DNA from: Anisus vortex
Lineage: Eukaryota > Mollusca > Gastropoda > Planorbidae
Reading direction: 5' to 3'
DNA: 64,000 nt
NCBI GenBank assembly: GCA_949126835.1
Contig: OX421494.1
Span: 21,020,196 to 21,084,195, forward strand
In this document: one piece after another, positions 43,601 through 54,022 of the stretch
How the letters are laid out: every line of letters begins with the position of its first letter
How positions within the stretch are numbered: the stretch's first letter is position 1
The notes under the pieces: model-generated
The model's database searches: none
What the model was told of the DNA's origin: nothing
The model's input: the letters and a program-made list of their open reading frames with translations, nothing else
Program-made: the position numbers and the translations under genes

Positions 43601-46600
43601 AATACAGAAGCAGTTTAAAGAAACGATGAAACAGTAAACAAAATATTAGACTATAATTTAATACAGAAGCAGTTTAAAGAAACGATGAAACAGTAAACAA
43701 AATATTAGACTATAATTTAATACAGAAGCATTTTAAAGAAACGATGAAACATGTTTCTATTTTCCCATTTAGTCTATACCAGCGAACGTAGCTGTCCCTT
43801 TGTGTGAAATTGCTGATAAACTAGGCATGCCTAGCGGGTTTTGCTACTTTACTTTATTGGCCAACTGGACCAGGATAGACAAACATGGGTAAGTTAGTTT
43901 AATCAAATCAGAATTAAGCTTATAGATCAAACATTGGTAAGTTAGTTTAATCAGAATTAAGCTTATAGATCAAACATTGGTAAGTTAGTTTAATCAGAAT
44001 TAAGCTTATAGATCAAACATTGGTAAGTTAGTTTAATCAGAATTAAGCTTATAGATCAAACATTGGTAAGTTAGTTTAATCAGAATTATAGATAATCAGT
44101 GTATATATATATATATAGTCACTGTAGGCCTATAGAGTATAATCAGAAGGAGGAGATAAAAAATGGTTAAAGGGATAGGACTATTCACTATACTTTACTC
44201 TATACCTGTGGACTAGGCGTAGCCTACTATTTTTATCTATATAATTTTTTTCCTCCCTTTTGTCATAAGGGGAGATAATCAGAAAAAAATACCATATTCG
44301 CATCATCATATACATATACAGTTCTTAAAAAACTGTCCATACAATTAAAGCATAGCAAAATTATTAAATATGAATACAATTTTATCTGCACTAACAACCT
44401 AGATATATTTTGTTTGTAAAGAATATTTCTATAACAACATCAAGCCTAACCTCTTAATTATGTTTTATTGGGGTGAAGGAATTATATAGGCCTAAGCATA
44501 ATTTTACTTTGGTTTTATTCAATTTATTGTATAGGCCTAACTATTTTGATAATAAGACATTGAATATGACACAAGAAAGAAAGCTAAAAGTAAATAACAA
44601 TACTAATTTTAATTCATTTTATTTCCTTTCAGCCCATTCACAAAGCAGTGAGTATTTGAACTATATTTAGTATAGTATGGGGTATTTGCATAATTAAAAC
44701 TATAAGCCAACTTGTGATTTAAGACTCCTAGTAGGCCTACGTATTAGAAGGGGGGGGGGGAAATGAGGTAGGCCTAAACATCCTTTTAGTCCATATAACT
44801 TAACCTACTTAGACCAATACTTCATTGTCCATAGAAATTGCTATATGTTAAAATTGGCAAAGAAAACTATTGAATTTTCCCAAAACTATTTACCCATGTC
44901 TTGGTACAATATCTTTGACCCTGGCATGCAATGTAGCCTACTATATGCTGTAAGAAAGAAAATATTAAATTAATAAGAAAAGACACACTGGATCATTATC
45001 TTAGAATAGGTTATAAACTATATAATACATTATGTTCTTTCATTTTTAAAAAATGTCACATTGTGTTAATATGTAAGCTATTATTACTGAAATCTTAGTT
45101 GAAAAGAAATATCTTTATTCTATTGAATTTTTTTTTCTTAAGAAATATCAAACCTCTGTACATGATCCCTGGAGGGGATGAGTTTGTTGGATTTCAATCA
45201 CTGGCTGCTCAGATGGAAGTCTATTTGGTTCAAGCATTTCCTGTGAGAACATATTGTAATATTTTTGTTTAATGCTTAGGCATAACGAGTGACCCATAGA
45301 TCATCATGGTGATAAGTAACCTAGTTCTTTTTACAACTGCCAAGCAACAGCATAGGCCTATTTGGTTGGCCTACCAAAAGTCCTAGATTTGAATTCTGGT
45401 GAAAGCTAGGATTGTGTCCCTGAGTCTGCTCAGCTATAGTGGGGACCTGACATTATTTGGGGCAAGGTAAAGGCAGCTGGGCATTGTCCTGGCCACACAT
45501 GCCGTGGTCATAGAGACTGGTGAACTTTATTAACATTTTTATTACTTTGTAGTAATATGTAGGAATATTCTTTAAATAATTTATCTCATTTGTTTTTGTT
45601 TTTTTTAAACTGTACAAAGGCTTTTCAGAAACTCTTAACTGCCACAAAAGAAAATGATGAAGTTCTGGCCATTTCTGGTCTAAGAGATTTACAGTCTTGG
45701 CTAAAAGAGTATCAAGCGATGGCCAAAGACTTTCATAGTGAGTTCATATATATTATATTTCTCTAGGTCATTATTGTATAATTTCATGCACTTTAAACAC
45801 GTCAGAAAAGGTACCGGTAAATAATTATTTGACTGTTTCACAGATGTCATGACGGCAGAGACATTTTTCAGAGAAATAGTAGCTTTTCTTCGCGGGTAAT
45901 GTCCTTAATTATTGTATTGATTTTAAATTAACTGCCATGAATTTACTATTTCTTGCTAAATTATTGTATTGATTTTAAATTAACTGCCCAAGAATTTACT
46001 ATTTCTTGCTAAAAAAAACAACTCAGTTTTAATTTTAAAATGTCCATTATTTTTTTCTCTCCCTTTTCTCATCAAAAAGATTCAATGAAACGACTGGTCT
46101 GCCAGAAGGAATGTTGTATGAAGGAGTATCAGAAAAGCCAAGAAGAATTGTGAGATTCTATAAAAAAAATATTACGTACAAGTTTTTATTATATTTACCT
46201 ACAATGTATCCTTATTAATTATAGGCTACAACAGATGTTGGAACTATCTAAATTTTCAGAAATCCTGATCATAAAACCTTGCTGTGCAAAATAAGTCTTT
46301 TTTTCACTTTGTCAGGAGATAACTGGTCTTAATTTTATCTCTTTAGTATGATAAATAGATGCTTATTATCTAACAGGGACATTCGTGACACTGTTTACAT
46401 CTAGCTAGCACACTTATAAATGTAAAAGTTTACATGACACCTGCCCAAATAGTTATACAACTTATTAAATTATTTCGTAAAATACATGTTATTGGGTACC
46501 CGGTTAATAGTTTTAGGGTGTGAATAGTTTCTGAAACTGTATCAATATATATTGAAAAATGCAGGAAACATGAAAAAAATGCAATGGCCATACAAAACTA

Positions 46601-48798
46601 GCATAACTTTATTTTAGTAAAAAGAGGGTAGGTGACAATATATTTTTATTTTAATAAATATAGCCTAGCTATTAAAGAAAGTTTTTATGGTGCTAAATCA
46701 TACATTTTTATTTCCAAATGACAGGTTATAAACACAGCAGCCTCGCAAGCAGCATCTTTCCAATTTATTGATACTATTCTAGGAATTGAGTATGATGAAG
46801 GTAACTAGTATTATAGGAGCATTCTTTTTTTTTCTAGTGTATTGTTGGATTTTATACAAACAGTTTATGTGGCATACACTACGGTCTAGTGGCTGCAGAG
46901 CTGGAATACCATAAAGGTCCCTGGCTTGAGTCCTAGTTAAGTCGAGTATATTTTCCTGTGTCAAGAGGTTGTCCCAGAGTCTACCCAACTTTACATAACA
47001 TTAACTAACACTAGTTGGGTACAAAATAAAGGCAACCAGGCATTGTACTGGTCACACAATCCCTTAGTATGCCATGGCCACTACAAAAACAGCTTTATTA
47101 ATATAAAACATAAGATATTGTTTATTCATATAAACATAAGATATTGTTTATTAAAATAAACATAAGATTGTTTATTAATATAAACAAAAGATATTGTTTA
47201 ATAATATAAACATAAGATATTGTTTATTCATATTAACATAAGATATTGTTTATTAATATAAACATAAGATATTATTTACTTTTTTAAAAATCTGCAGATA
47301 AACTGGAGTTTTTTAGGAAACTACGAACAACTTGGTGTGATAAACATAGAGAACTATATGAAACAATCAAGAACTGGCCTGGTAGCTTAAGAGACATGGG
47401 TAACTTTTAATTTTATCATTTTAAAATATTTTAGGTTATCTACATGTACATTTTAAAGAATAGTATTTGAATAAACTTAAAAGAATGACTACCCCCAGTA
47501 CTGTAAAACATCTAATTATCCTTTATAAATGTTTTTCTTTGTTAAAATATTAAAGCCACAAAGAACTCTGGCAATGAATTGGCTTTAGTTTACAATGAAT
47601 TTGTTGAGGCATTGAAACAGTTCCGCAGCTATCATGTGCAGTTGGTTACCAAGTGAGTAGTGTTTACGATTCCATGCAGTGATTGACTAGTGCTGGTTTA
47701 GTAATGAGTTGTTGAGGCAGCTAACAATCCCAAATTATTTACAAGTAAATCTTTCACAACTCACAATCAGAATTCTGTGAATGTTTCAGATTTTTAAAAA
47801 GTATTGGATTGAAGTTAATTTCAATAAATTTTTTGTTAGCCTAGAACCAAACGTGTTTCTACCCACACACTAGCGAACATATTTAAAATAAAATATCCAC
47901 TATATACTAGGGGATTGTATGGCCAGCACAATGTTCAAATCATTTACTTTACTTCAACTAAAGTCAGGTACCCATCAGAGTAATTCCTAATTTTCACCAG
48001 GATTTGAAGCCAGAACCTTGGGTATGCAGAAAATGCTGCCTTTCAGCCACACACCCCCCTTTGTGCATTCCAGCGTACTTTAAACATGCTAATTGTGAAG
48101 CCGGCTGGCCTAGCGGTTAGCTCACCAGACTGTCAACCAAAAACCACTTGACACGTCGCGGGTTCGAGCCCCGCCACCGGCAGATCCCTGTCGCCCTACA
48201 GGAGTTTTGGGACTAGATGACGTTAATATTGAGTTGTTATCACATGCGCTTAACCGGCAGCAGTGAAACCTCTCACAGATTAATAGTCTTCCAGAACGCA
48301 CTGAGCATGCTAAAATAGCATGGATAGAAGCGCTATATAAATTATCATTATTATTATATTAATTGGATTCTTTGTTTAATAAAGTCAATACATCAAGTTT
48401 TTAAAGAATTCAACAATTAGAAGATGTTTTAAATTTCTAATTTCTTTAAAAAAAAATCTGACAGATACTTTGTGATGCCCTATAAAAGACTGAAAAATGA
48501 GCTCAAAGACGAAGGACCTGATCAGATTGCATGTAAGTTCTGGTTTTCGCAGTAGTATTAGTCTATAAATTAAGACTTCTTGTAACAATAAATAATCAAA
48601 TAAATAGTTATTCTCAACCTATTTTACACTAAACTGTCTTATTCTTCTTTACCTAACTATATGGTTACAATGTTGTGTATATAATATAACCATTAACCTA
48701 CTGGTATAAAAGAAAAAAACTTTTTTTTATTTTCAGACTTACTGCCCTTGTTAAAAGACATAAGGGACACTTCAGAGTCAACAAAGCTTGATATTTAG
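33908..48798 (+). CDS. Indoleamine 2,3-dioxygenase-like gene, complete, 14 exons, 386 aa
   Basis: IDO opens the indole ring of tryptophan to N-formylkynurenine with haem and oxygen, the first step of the cytosolic kynurenine pathway. Exons: 33908-33976, 34547-34642, 41592-41711, 43773-43888, 44633-44647, 45143-45242, 45620-45737, 45844-45895, 46080-46149, 46725-46800, 47298-47399, 47556-47652, 48465-48532, 48737-48798 (TAG at 48796). All junctions are GT-AG and in phase. Family signatures in order: EDFEVFKETGLALE, LPDYYRPWHDLA, LAHLQLVVITAGYAW, IPANVAVPLCEIADKLG, IPGGDEFVGF, GLPEGMLYEGVSEKPRR, FIDTILGI and FRSYHVQLVTKYF, which contains the haem-ligand histidine (His338). Human IDO1 is 403 aa. 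The glycine-rich loop and the C-terminal GTGGT motif are replaced, so tryptophan turnover is uncertain; IDO-derived myoglobins are known in some gastropods. Confidence 0.9.
34686..34892. mobile_element. hAT-like fragment with CAGCGGTTCTCA ends
   Basis: The left end CAGCGGTTCTCACAAT and right end TTTGAGAACCTGTG are inverted. No clear target duplication. It begins 44 bp after the IDO-like exon 2 donor. Confidence 0.5.
34972..35271. repeat. 27-bp tandem repeat, about 11 copies
   Basis: The unit is GGTTGCACACAAACACTGAC plus TAAATCT, with a GGTTACACAC variant in the middle five copies. Because 27 is a multiple of three, frames stay open on both strands; these open frames are artefacts. In intron 2 of the IDO-like gene. 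Confidence 0.93.
35993..36137. repeat. Dispersed element with GGGGCCGTCCATAAATTACG start and poly-C core
   Basis: AGGGGCCGTCCATAAATTAC followed by GTCACACG is a widespread invertebrate repeat start; inverted GTGACG/TGACATCAC motifs and runs of C follow. Boundaries are uncertain. Confidence 0.4.
36617..37317 (-). mobile_element. hAT-type element with TAGGGTTGCCAT ends (copy 1, inverted)
   Basis: The left end GGGTTGCCATATCTAGC and right end GATATATGCAACCCTA correspond, reversed, to the element at 38089-41021; internal GATCTAGAAGATATTTG and GGGACAAAATTGGGTC match its internal sequence in reverse. It has taken in the smaller element at 36666-36854. Target duplication is no longer visible. Confidence 0.65.
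36666..36854. mobile_element. 189-bp hAT-type MITE with CAGTGGCGTAGCTAGG end, nested
   Basis: The left end CAGTGGCGTAGCTAGG and right end CCTAGCAACGGCACTG are inverted; exact 8-bp target duplication GAGATAGG at 36658-36665 and 36855-36862. GC-rich core with GGGGCCCC. An 8-bp duplication fits hAT. A related right end may be at 42940-42961 (TGGCTACGCCACTG). Confidence 0.82.
37945..38075 (+). repeat. Dispersed repeat, inverted relative to 8935-9055
   Basis: GACACTTCTAGGGGATGC, CAGTTACAGTATGCAAGG and CTTTTGCCCTGGGGCGC are the reverse complement of the copy at 8935-9055. It abuts the hAT element that starts at 38089. Confidence 0.5.
38429..40825. mobile_element. hAT-type element with CAGGGCCC ends nested in 38089-41021
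   Basis: The left end CAGGGCCCTCGAGAG and right end CTCTCGTGGGGCCTG are inverted; exact 8-bp duplication GGGATAAG at 38421-38428 and 40826-40833. Internal sequence is AT-rich and includes another hAT copy. Confidence 0.8.
39146..40441 (+). mobile_element. Degraded hAT element of the family seen intact at 61972-63065
   Basis: CCTTTTGCTAATAGTGTGCC and AGCGTGCCAACAGCCC at the left, and GGAGGTCTCTCGCGTGCC, TGGCACGCGTGC and GTCGATCCCTGG at the right, follow the intact copy in order. Its terminal bases have decayed. Innermost member of a three-deep nest. Confidence 0.65.
41592..43888 (+). CDS. IDO-like exons 3-4
   Basis: Exon 3 (41592-41711) encodes LPLLDTNKLADFKDLRLAHL and VVITAGYAWEQG, the segment that links the small and large domains in IDO. 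Exon 4 (43773-43888) encodes SIPANVAVPLCEIADKLGMP and LLANWTRIDKHG, matching the family LPxNxAVPxxEisxxLGLPP and LaNWkkkDP blocks. Exon 4 is bracketed by two tandem arrays (43511-43749 and 43889-44090), the second beginning exactly at its donor. Confidence 0.92.
41940..42056 (+). repeat. Right-end fragment of the 61972-63065 hAT family
   Basis: CTTGGAGGTCTCTCGCGTGC, TGGCACGCGTGCC and GGTTGCCGACTCTTTCTA match the right end of the intact element. The left part is missing. Confidence 0.6.
42960..43136 (+). mobile_element. Possible LINE 3' tail ending in ATCTTATCTTA repeats
   Basis: GATCAATAAAGCAATCTTAT followed by CTTATCTTA is a common 3' terminus of animal non-LTR elements. No coding part is left. 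Confidence 0.4.
43511..43749. repeat. 59-bp tandem repeat, 4 copies, just upstream of IDO-like exon 4
   Basis: The unit contains AACAGTAAACAAAATATTAG, ACTATAATTTAATACAG and AAGCAGTTTAAAGAAACG. It ends 23 bp before the exon 4 acceptor. Confidence 0.9.
43889..44090 (+). repeat. 43-bp tandem repeat of the IDO-like exon 4 donor region
   Basis: The intron start GTAAGTTAGTTTAATC is repeated: GTAAGTT occurs at 43889, 43937, 43980, 44023 and 44066. The first unit is 48 bp, the next three 43 bp, the last partial. Each later copy is preceded by CATTG, close to the real exon end CATGG. Use of a later donor would read an immediate in-frame TAA. Confidence 0.92.
44633..44647 (+). CDS. IDO-like exon 5: 15-nt microexon
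   Basis: A pyrimidine-rich tract ending TTTCAG is followed by CCCATTCACAAAGCA and the donor GTGAGT. Exon 4 leaves two nucleotides and exon 6 supplies one, so the microexon contributes G-P-F-T-K-Q. This fits the family region after the LANWxxxDP motif and keeps exon 6 in its correct frame; joining exon 4 directly to exon 6 would make glycine (GG+A) and also keep frame, so skipping it would delete five residues only. Confidence 0.78.
45143..48798 (+). CDS. IDO-like exons 6-14: haem-binding large domain
   Basis: Nine exons (45143-45242, 45620-45737, 45844-45895, 46080-46149, 46725-46800, 47298-47399, 47556-47652, 48465-48532, 48737-48798) encode residues about 139-386. Conserved: MIPGGDEFVGF, PEGMLYEGVSEKPRR, IDTILGIEYDE and the haem-ligand helix RSYHVQLVTKY. 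Changed: where IDOs have a GGSAxQS loop this has INTAASQAAS (about residues 254-263), and the C-terminal GTGGT-type loop is replaced by DEGPDQIAYLLPLL. The His ligand argues for a haem protein; the loop changes argue against standard substrate binding. Confidence 0.92.
45365..45530 (+). repeat. SINE fragment (family S3)
   Basis: GATTTGAATTCTGGTGAAAG is B-box-like; the tail GGGGCAAGGTAAAGGC, GGGCATTGTCCTGGCCACAC and GCCGTGGTCATAGAGAC is shared with 46855-47100. It resembles SINE tails I know from pulmonate snails. In intron 6 of the IDO-like gene. Confidence 0.6.
45906..46018. repeat. About 53-bp direct duplication in IDO-like intron 8
   Basis: ATTATTGTATTGATTTTAAA with TTAACTGCC and GAATTTACTATTTCTTGC occurs twice in tandem. 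Confidence 0.85.
46855..47100 (+). repeat. SINE with tRNA-like head (family S3)
   Basis: The head has GGTCTAGTGGCTGCAGAGC (A box) and CTGGCTTGAGTCC (B box). The body has GTTGGGTACAAAATAAAGGC, the tail GCATTGTACTGGTCACAC and GCCATGGCCACTAC. It begins shortly after the exon 10 donor. Confidence 0.7.
47103..47280. repeat. 26-bp AT-rich tandem repeat, about 7 copies
   Basis: The unit is ATAAACATAAGATATTGTTT plus ATTAAT, ending 17 bp before the acceptor of IDO-like exon 11. Confidence 0.88.
47905..48065 (-). repeat. SINE fragment (family S3), minus orientation
   Basis: TGGCCAGCACAATG, CTAAAGTCAGGTACCCATC and AGGATTTGAAGCCAGAACC are the reverse of the S3 tail and B-box region. It lies next to the S1 SINE at 48100. 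Confidence 0.6.
48100..48357 (+). repeat. Complete tRNA-derived SINE (family S1)
   Basis: The head GCCGGCTGGCCTAGCGGTTA has an A box and GCGGGTTCGAGCCCCGCC is a perfect B box with stem; GCCGGC at the start pairs with GCCGGT-like bases before GATCC. The body includes CCCTACAGGAGTTTTGGGAC and the tail ends AAGCGCTATATAAATTATCA with ATT repeats, typical of SINEs mobilised by L2/CR1-type LINEs. The head folds as a tRNA-like cloverleaf but has an expanded anticodon arm, so it is not a functional tRNA gene. In intron 12 of the IDO-like gene. Confidence 0.85.
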
Positions 48799-48861
48799 TA
48801 AAGTTGTTCAGCCATCCATTAAACTTTACATTACTTACAATAAGTAAGCTATCCAACAAAT

Positions 48862-48867
48862 AATAAA
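48862..48867 (+). terminator. Candidate polyadenylation signal of the IDO-like gene
   Basis: The first AATAAA after the stop codon, 64 bases downstream. Further AATAAA hexamers occur from 49513 on, so a longer 3' UTR is possible. Confidence 0.45.
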
Positions 48868-49355
48868 ACATGTAATGCCAGTTTTAAAAAATCAATGTAT
48901 GATGTTACACCATGATACTTGCAAGAATATATGTATAAAAATTTTTGTTATATTACTTATGCAAATTTATTGTTGACTTGTGTTCTTTTGACTTAATTGT
49001 AATATATATGGACACAAAAGGTTATGTAATGGTTACAGCCCTAACACACTTAAATCTATGTCTTACATAAAATGCAATGTTAGTGGGTTTATTCCTTTTT
49101 ACTAATAGAGTCAACAAAGGAACAATTCTTAACTTCATAGTTGCATTGAAATTGAAAGTTTTAAGTTTAAATATTTATGCATGTTGTAAAGTCAATATGA
49201 AAATCAGAATTTAATTCAGTCCAGATTTTTTAACTGAATAATTTTAAAATTTATTTTTACAAACAATCCATGATCACCTGAGAAATATTTACATTTAATT
49301 TACTAACAAGAAGTATTTGTTTTTGTAACACTATATACTGATTGTAACAATATAT

Positions 49356-49491
49356 ACATGTTTCACAAAGCTGTTTCTTTATATATCTCACTTATATGAT
49401 ACATAATTTGTACATTTATTTATATACATGTTTCACAAAGCTGTTTCTTTATATATCTCACTTATATGATACATAATTTGTACATTTATTT
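49356..49491. repeat. 68-bp direct duplication
   Basis: TATACATGTTTCACAAAGCT, GTTTCTTTATATATCTCAC and ATACATAATTTGTACATTTA occur twice in tandem, apparently identical, indicating a recent event. Confidence 0.9.
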
Positions 49492-51899
49492 TTACTTTGG
49501 TTTCATTAGCAGAATAAAATATGTTTAGAAGTAGATATGTATGGTTCCAGTGCATAGCTCTCTCCTCCATTTTAAGTGAAAATAAATATAATAAAACAAG
49601 CATCTTGTCTTAGTACATATCTTTGTTAATGAAGATTAATTAAATATAATTCAAAACAGCAACACAGAAACAAGCTGATAATTAATTGTTTTTGTAAATA
49701 ATAATTTTATTGGAAGATAATTAAAGACATTTCATTGTGTTTTTTTGTCATATTATCAAAAGTAATCACAGAAAAAATTGAACTCATGAAGCTAAACATT
49801 TTCAAGGACAATTGTTAGACTATAGACAAAAGGATTTGAATAATTTAGAATGCAGAACTGTTTTGATAGTTTTCATAGAATTTTATGTAAAAAATTAAAA
49901 CTATGTTGAGTTATTTCCCTTGCACCACATATTGGTACTGTATGGTTGAAAATGGGGGGAAAGGGGAAATAAGTCAACAATTCAAATATGATTAATTAAA
50001 AGAGGCAAGGGAATAATTATGGGCTTTGAGAATGGGAATAAAGTTGATGCAATGGCTTTCACAGATCCAGTTGGTCAAGAAACAACAAAGTAACAAAATA
50101 TTCAATATGCAGGTTGTAGAAATAGGAGCTGGAAGTGCAGCATGGAATATCTTGTTGGGTTTTACAGTAGGTAACATACAGCACAATACGTTTCATTACA
50201 AAGAAATCATGAAGACAATTTTACTATATGATTATATGATAACCAAAAAAAAAAAAAAAAAGTAATATAACTTTCTGTCAACTAAATAATAGCTAAAAAT
50301 GTATAATTGAAAACAGCACTATTAAAATACTAAAATTAAAATAGTAAAAATGTTATCATTAGAATTTTATTCTAGCAAGCTAGTTTGAATTCCTTAACCA
50401 CCTTCGCTTAGAAAATACACTGCTTTATTTTCATGGTGATCTAACCTTAGAGTACCCTAGGGCTAGGGAATGAACAATTCTCCTTTATTAAAATGTCAAA
50501 AAACCTACTAGACAAAATTGGTGCTTAATGTTTTTATTTTCAAACTTCTAGACTAACGCAGTCCCTAAAAAAATAATAAATGAATACTTTTATTCTAATA
50601 ATTTTCCATCAAATTTTAATTGGCTTTAAAAAAATTTATACATTACCGAAAGGAAAGTTTGAAAGAATTTGTTTGGGTCACAAGATAAAGCCAGTTGAGA
50701 AACACCATACAAATAAAGTAAATTTGTGTTTATATCTTTGTCTCTAACTATCAAGTTACACCCTTATAGCAATAATAAACAGTGTAGTCTACTTTAGAAT
50801 AAAATACAATATTCATTGAGAACAACTGGTCTTGTCAACCCGGTCAAGCAATCAATCTATATTTTTCAATATATAATACCTGTAATAAAAGTCCAGTCAG
50901 CCCATCCAGCTCCCAATTTAGAAACAAAAATTATGCTAACAAATAAAAGGTCAAAGTTAAACTTTGTTCTGATGCTTAGCGTCATTGTCATAAAAAGTTT
51001 ATTGCAATTTTTCAACATGTCGTTTTGTTTAAATTTTATCCAATACTATGGAAAAAAAAATCAAATGCATTGGTAACATCAACAACAACAAAAAAAGGAT
51101 GGGGGTGGGGGGGTCCTCACAATATTTGTGTGAAAGTGGAAGCACTCTGCAGATAACAACAACATTTTCAATATGTCCGTAGCGACACCACAGACCGTCA
51201 GATCCACAAAATCTTGTTTGAACAAGGTAGAATAACACAAGAACCACATACTTGTGTCACATTGAATGTTATTGATTCAATTAAATATAGAACGATCAGC
51301 AACAATTAAAGATAATGGGAGTATTGAGCATACAATGTCTTTGTTAGATTATTCTCAAACATTCAGTCGTCAAATTGTACATTAGACGTTTTTAAACACA
51401 AAATAGGTAATCATATTTAAAAAATTGATTTACTTGTCAATATGAAATATACAAACACACAAGTTAATCAGAGTACTATGCAAGACAAAAAACTTAATTC
51501 AAAATATGTCTAACACAAATGCAAAATTGTAAACATTTAAGGAAAAAATACTGCTGGTTAAAAAAAATGTAACCAACTCAAAAAAATTGCAGCCTTTATC
51601 TGTTATTATGAAGAGCCTGCCCTTCAAAATGGTTTCATCAGTTGTTTTGACACACAATTGCACATGTGTTTTTTGTTATTGTCTTTAACTCCTCTACACA
51701 AACACATGTGTGTCTGGTGGTCATTGTACACCTACACATCCATGATCATTACACATCTTTACAAACAACACATGTACTCCTATAAGTAAAGACATTACAC
51801 AACTGCACAGGTGTATTCACAATCATTACACAATTAATTGCCAATAGCAATGACTCACACATGTGCATTATAATATCTTATAGTTTACACAGATGTTGT

Positions 51900-52025
51900 C
51901 TATTTCCTTGACCCAAAACTCCAGCAGCTGGGAAAAGACTGGGCGTTGGCAGGGATGGAACCCAGGCGGCAATGTCAACAGTCTGGTGCACAAACTGCGG
52001 GACCCAACTGACCAGTACTGAGCAC
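51900..52025 (-). repeat. SINE fragment (family S1), minus orientation
   Basis: Reversed, it contains CACCAGACTGTTGACATTGC, TGGGTTCCATCCC and GCTGGAGTTTTGGG, in the order of the complete copy at 48100. Confidence 0.65.
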
Positions 52026-53735
52026 ATTCATGGTCATAAGTCATAACACACCTGTACAGCAATCACACACATACACAAATACATCCATGCATGAGCCTTG
52101 TCAGAAATATTTCCTAGTTTCGAGGAGGTAGGGGAGGGGGTCTTAATAACATGAAAAATAGGGGGCACATTATATTAAGCACATCATATAGTCAAACACA
52201 TTTCCATATGGGGTGGGGAGGGAGGCAGGAGGGGGGAGTGCTCATGCATGGCTGTTCACTACTCACCAATACAAACACATGTGCTCAACTGTCATTACAC
52301 ATAATTAAATTATTTTAAAACATTTTTATTAAATGCTGCCCAAACAAATAAATAGAATAAATAATGAAAAAAAAAAGTTGGTTTAATTGTAACCATATGC
52401 TAAATATAGAAATATAAATATACAAAATTACAGAAGATTACATTGTTTACATATATGTAAATGGTAAATCCCTCTTGAGCTACAAGTCTTTGTGTAAATT
52501 ATAAAGTTATAAAGTTTATAGTTTCATGAAGTCTTGTTGAAATAAAAATGTCATACAATTGTTTTAATTAAGCACTATTTATTTCTAGCTCAATACTTTT
52601 TACTGAAAAATATGGAATTTGAAGCACACCTAATTAGCAAAACCTTTCAGGTTTTGGAAGCAAGCTGTTAACCTTCATCACTCTGGTAATGCAATTAATG
52701 TGGAATACACTGCCATTTAAAAGAATATATTTATCTCTATAAACATTTCCACATTTTACTGGTTAAAGGGTTTTCTCCCCTGTTTCAAGATCTGTAAAAT
52801 GTAACAATTCTTTAAAAAAAAAATCTTTTAAAATAAAAAGCTTTGTAATGCAAAATTCTTCTAGCATTGTCAAAATTGAATTTGTGTTCAAATTTAAATT
52901 ACATTAATGGAAAAAATTTCTCACAAAAAAAATGATGGGCGGCAATGCAACAATTTTCATAACAAAAATCAAATTGAATATAAAAATCATCGCAGGCAAA
53001 AAAAAATGGGTACGAATTTAAAAAAAGGTTAATTTCTAATACTTAAACAATTATTTCTTTTATTATTTGAGTACAAAAAAAAGCTCCAAATCATTTTTTT
53101 TCTCTTAAAATAAAAAATAAAATAAGGAAATGTTTCCTTGCAGACCTTTGCTTTTTTATTAACATTGCCTTATTTTTATTTTATTTTATTAAAATAATTT
53201 ATACTTCATTTCTATAAGAAACTAAAGGGATTACTAGTACATTTCCATGAAAGAAATACACATTTCCACAGCCATATTTATGTGCCTTTGGGTTTCACCC
53301 GTAGGAAGCCATCCAAGGGACTATCTCAACTTGCTGCATACTTTGCTTTGTTCACACCTAACAAAGCCATCGTTATACTAGAAATAAATGTGTTGAGTAC
53401 ATTGACATATAAAACAACAACAAAACAATCTCAATCTGGCTTTCTAATATCTTTTCTTAGACTGGCAACAGTTTGCAGGACCTTAACATTAGAATGGTTG
53501 ATATATATATAAATAGATAGTGAATTTGATTTCTATACACTGTGCTGTCAAATATAAAATGACTACTTTTGTAATGGTGTGCAGACAAAAGGCTTTGAGC
53601 CCATTAACAGATTTTAATAGTAGTTAGTCTTCTAGTAGCAGCATGTGATTAAAGAAATGGTGACTTAAAGACTGTTCTTGGCGTACAATGGAATTGAAAA
53701 GTTTCACCAAGTCTCAAGAATCATTTGGTCATATC

Positions 53736-53816
53736 TTAACCCTTCCCGTACCGACCTACTTCTATCTATGCTGCCTTCAGTTCCGCTATATATGCGCCCG
53801 GGACTGTAAGGGTTAA
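53736..53816. mobile_element. 73-bp TTAA-flanked MITE (piggyBac type)
   Basis: TTAACCCTTCCCGTACCG at the left and CCCGGGACTGTAAGGGTTAA at the right: TTAA duplicated, CCCTT inverted. CCCTT next to TTAA is characteristic of piggyBac ends. It may lie in the ARL4-like 3' UTR. Confidence 0.65.
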
Positions 53817-54022
53817 ACATATTTCTGTAGCCATGAGTCAGCCTCATTTCCTGGACAGTTTCCACAGAAAAAAAATACACAATGTGAGCTGTTTAATCAT
53901 TTGGAAATTGGAAGTCCTTTTTTTTATATACACGTTATATATGTCATAAAAGCATTGTATGTGCTTTAAACTTTTTAAAAACCAATTTCTAAGAATATAA
54001 TCTACTTAGATAAAAGTCACTG

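Larger units (their letters stand above)
48868..54022. other. Gene-poor interval between convergent IDO-like and ARL4-like genes
   Basis: No coding exon is supported. It is AT-rich and probably contains the 3' UTRs of both flanking genes. It holds the 68-bp duplication at 49356, a stretch rich in CACATG/ACACAT words at 51640-52100, a SINE fragment and a TTAA-flanked MITE. Confidence 0.6.

Noticed and set aside
48100..48190. Apparent tRNA gene with good A and B boxes
   Set aside because: The anticodon arm is expanded and a SINE body and LINE-type tail follow directly; related fragments occur elsewhere in the window.
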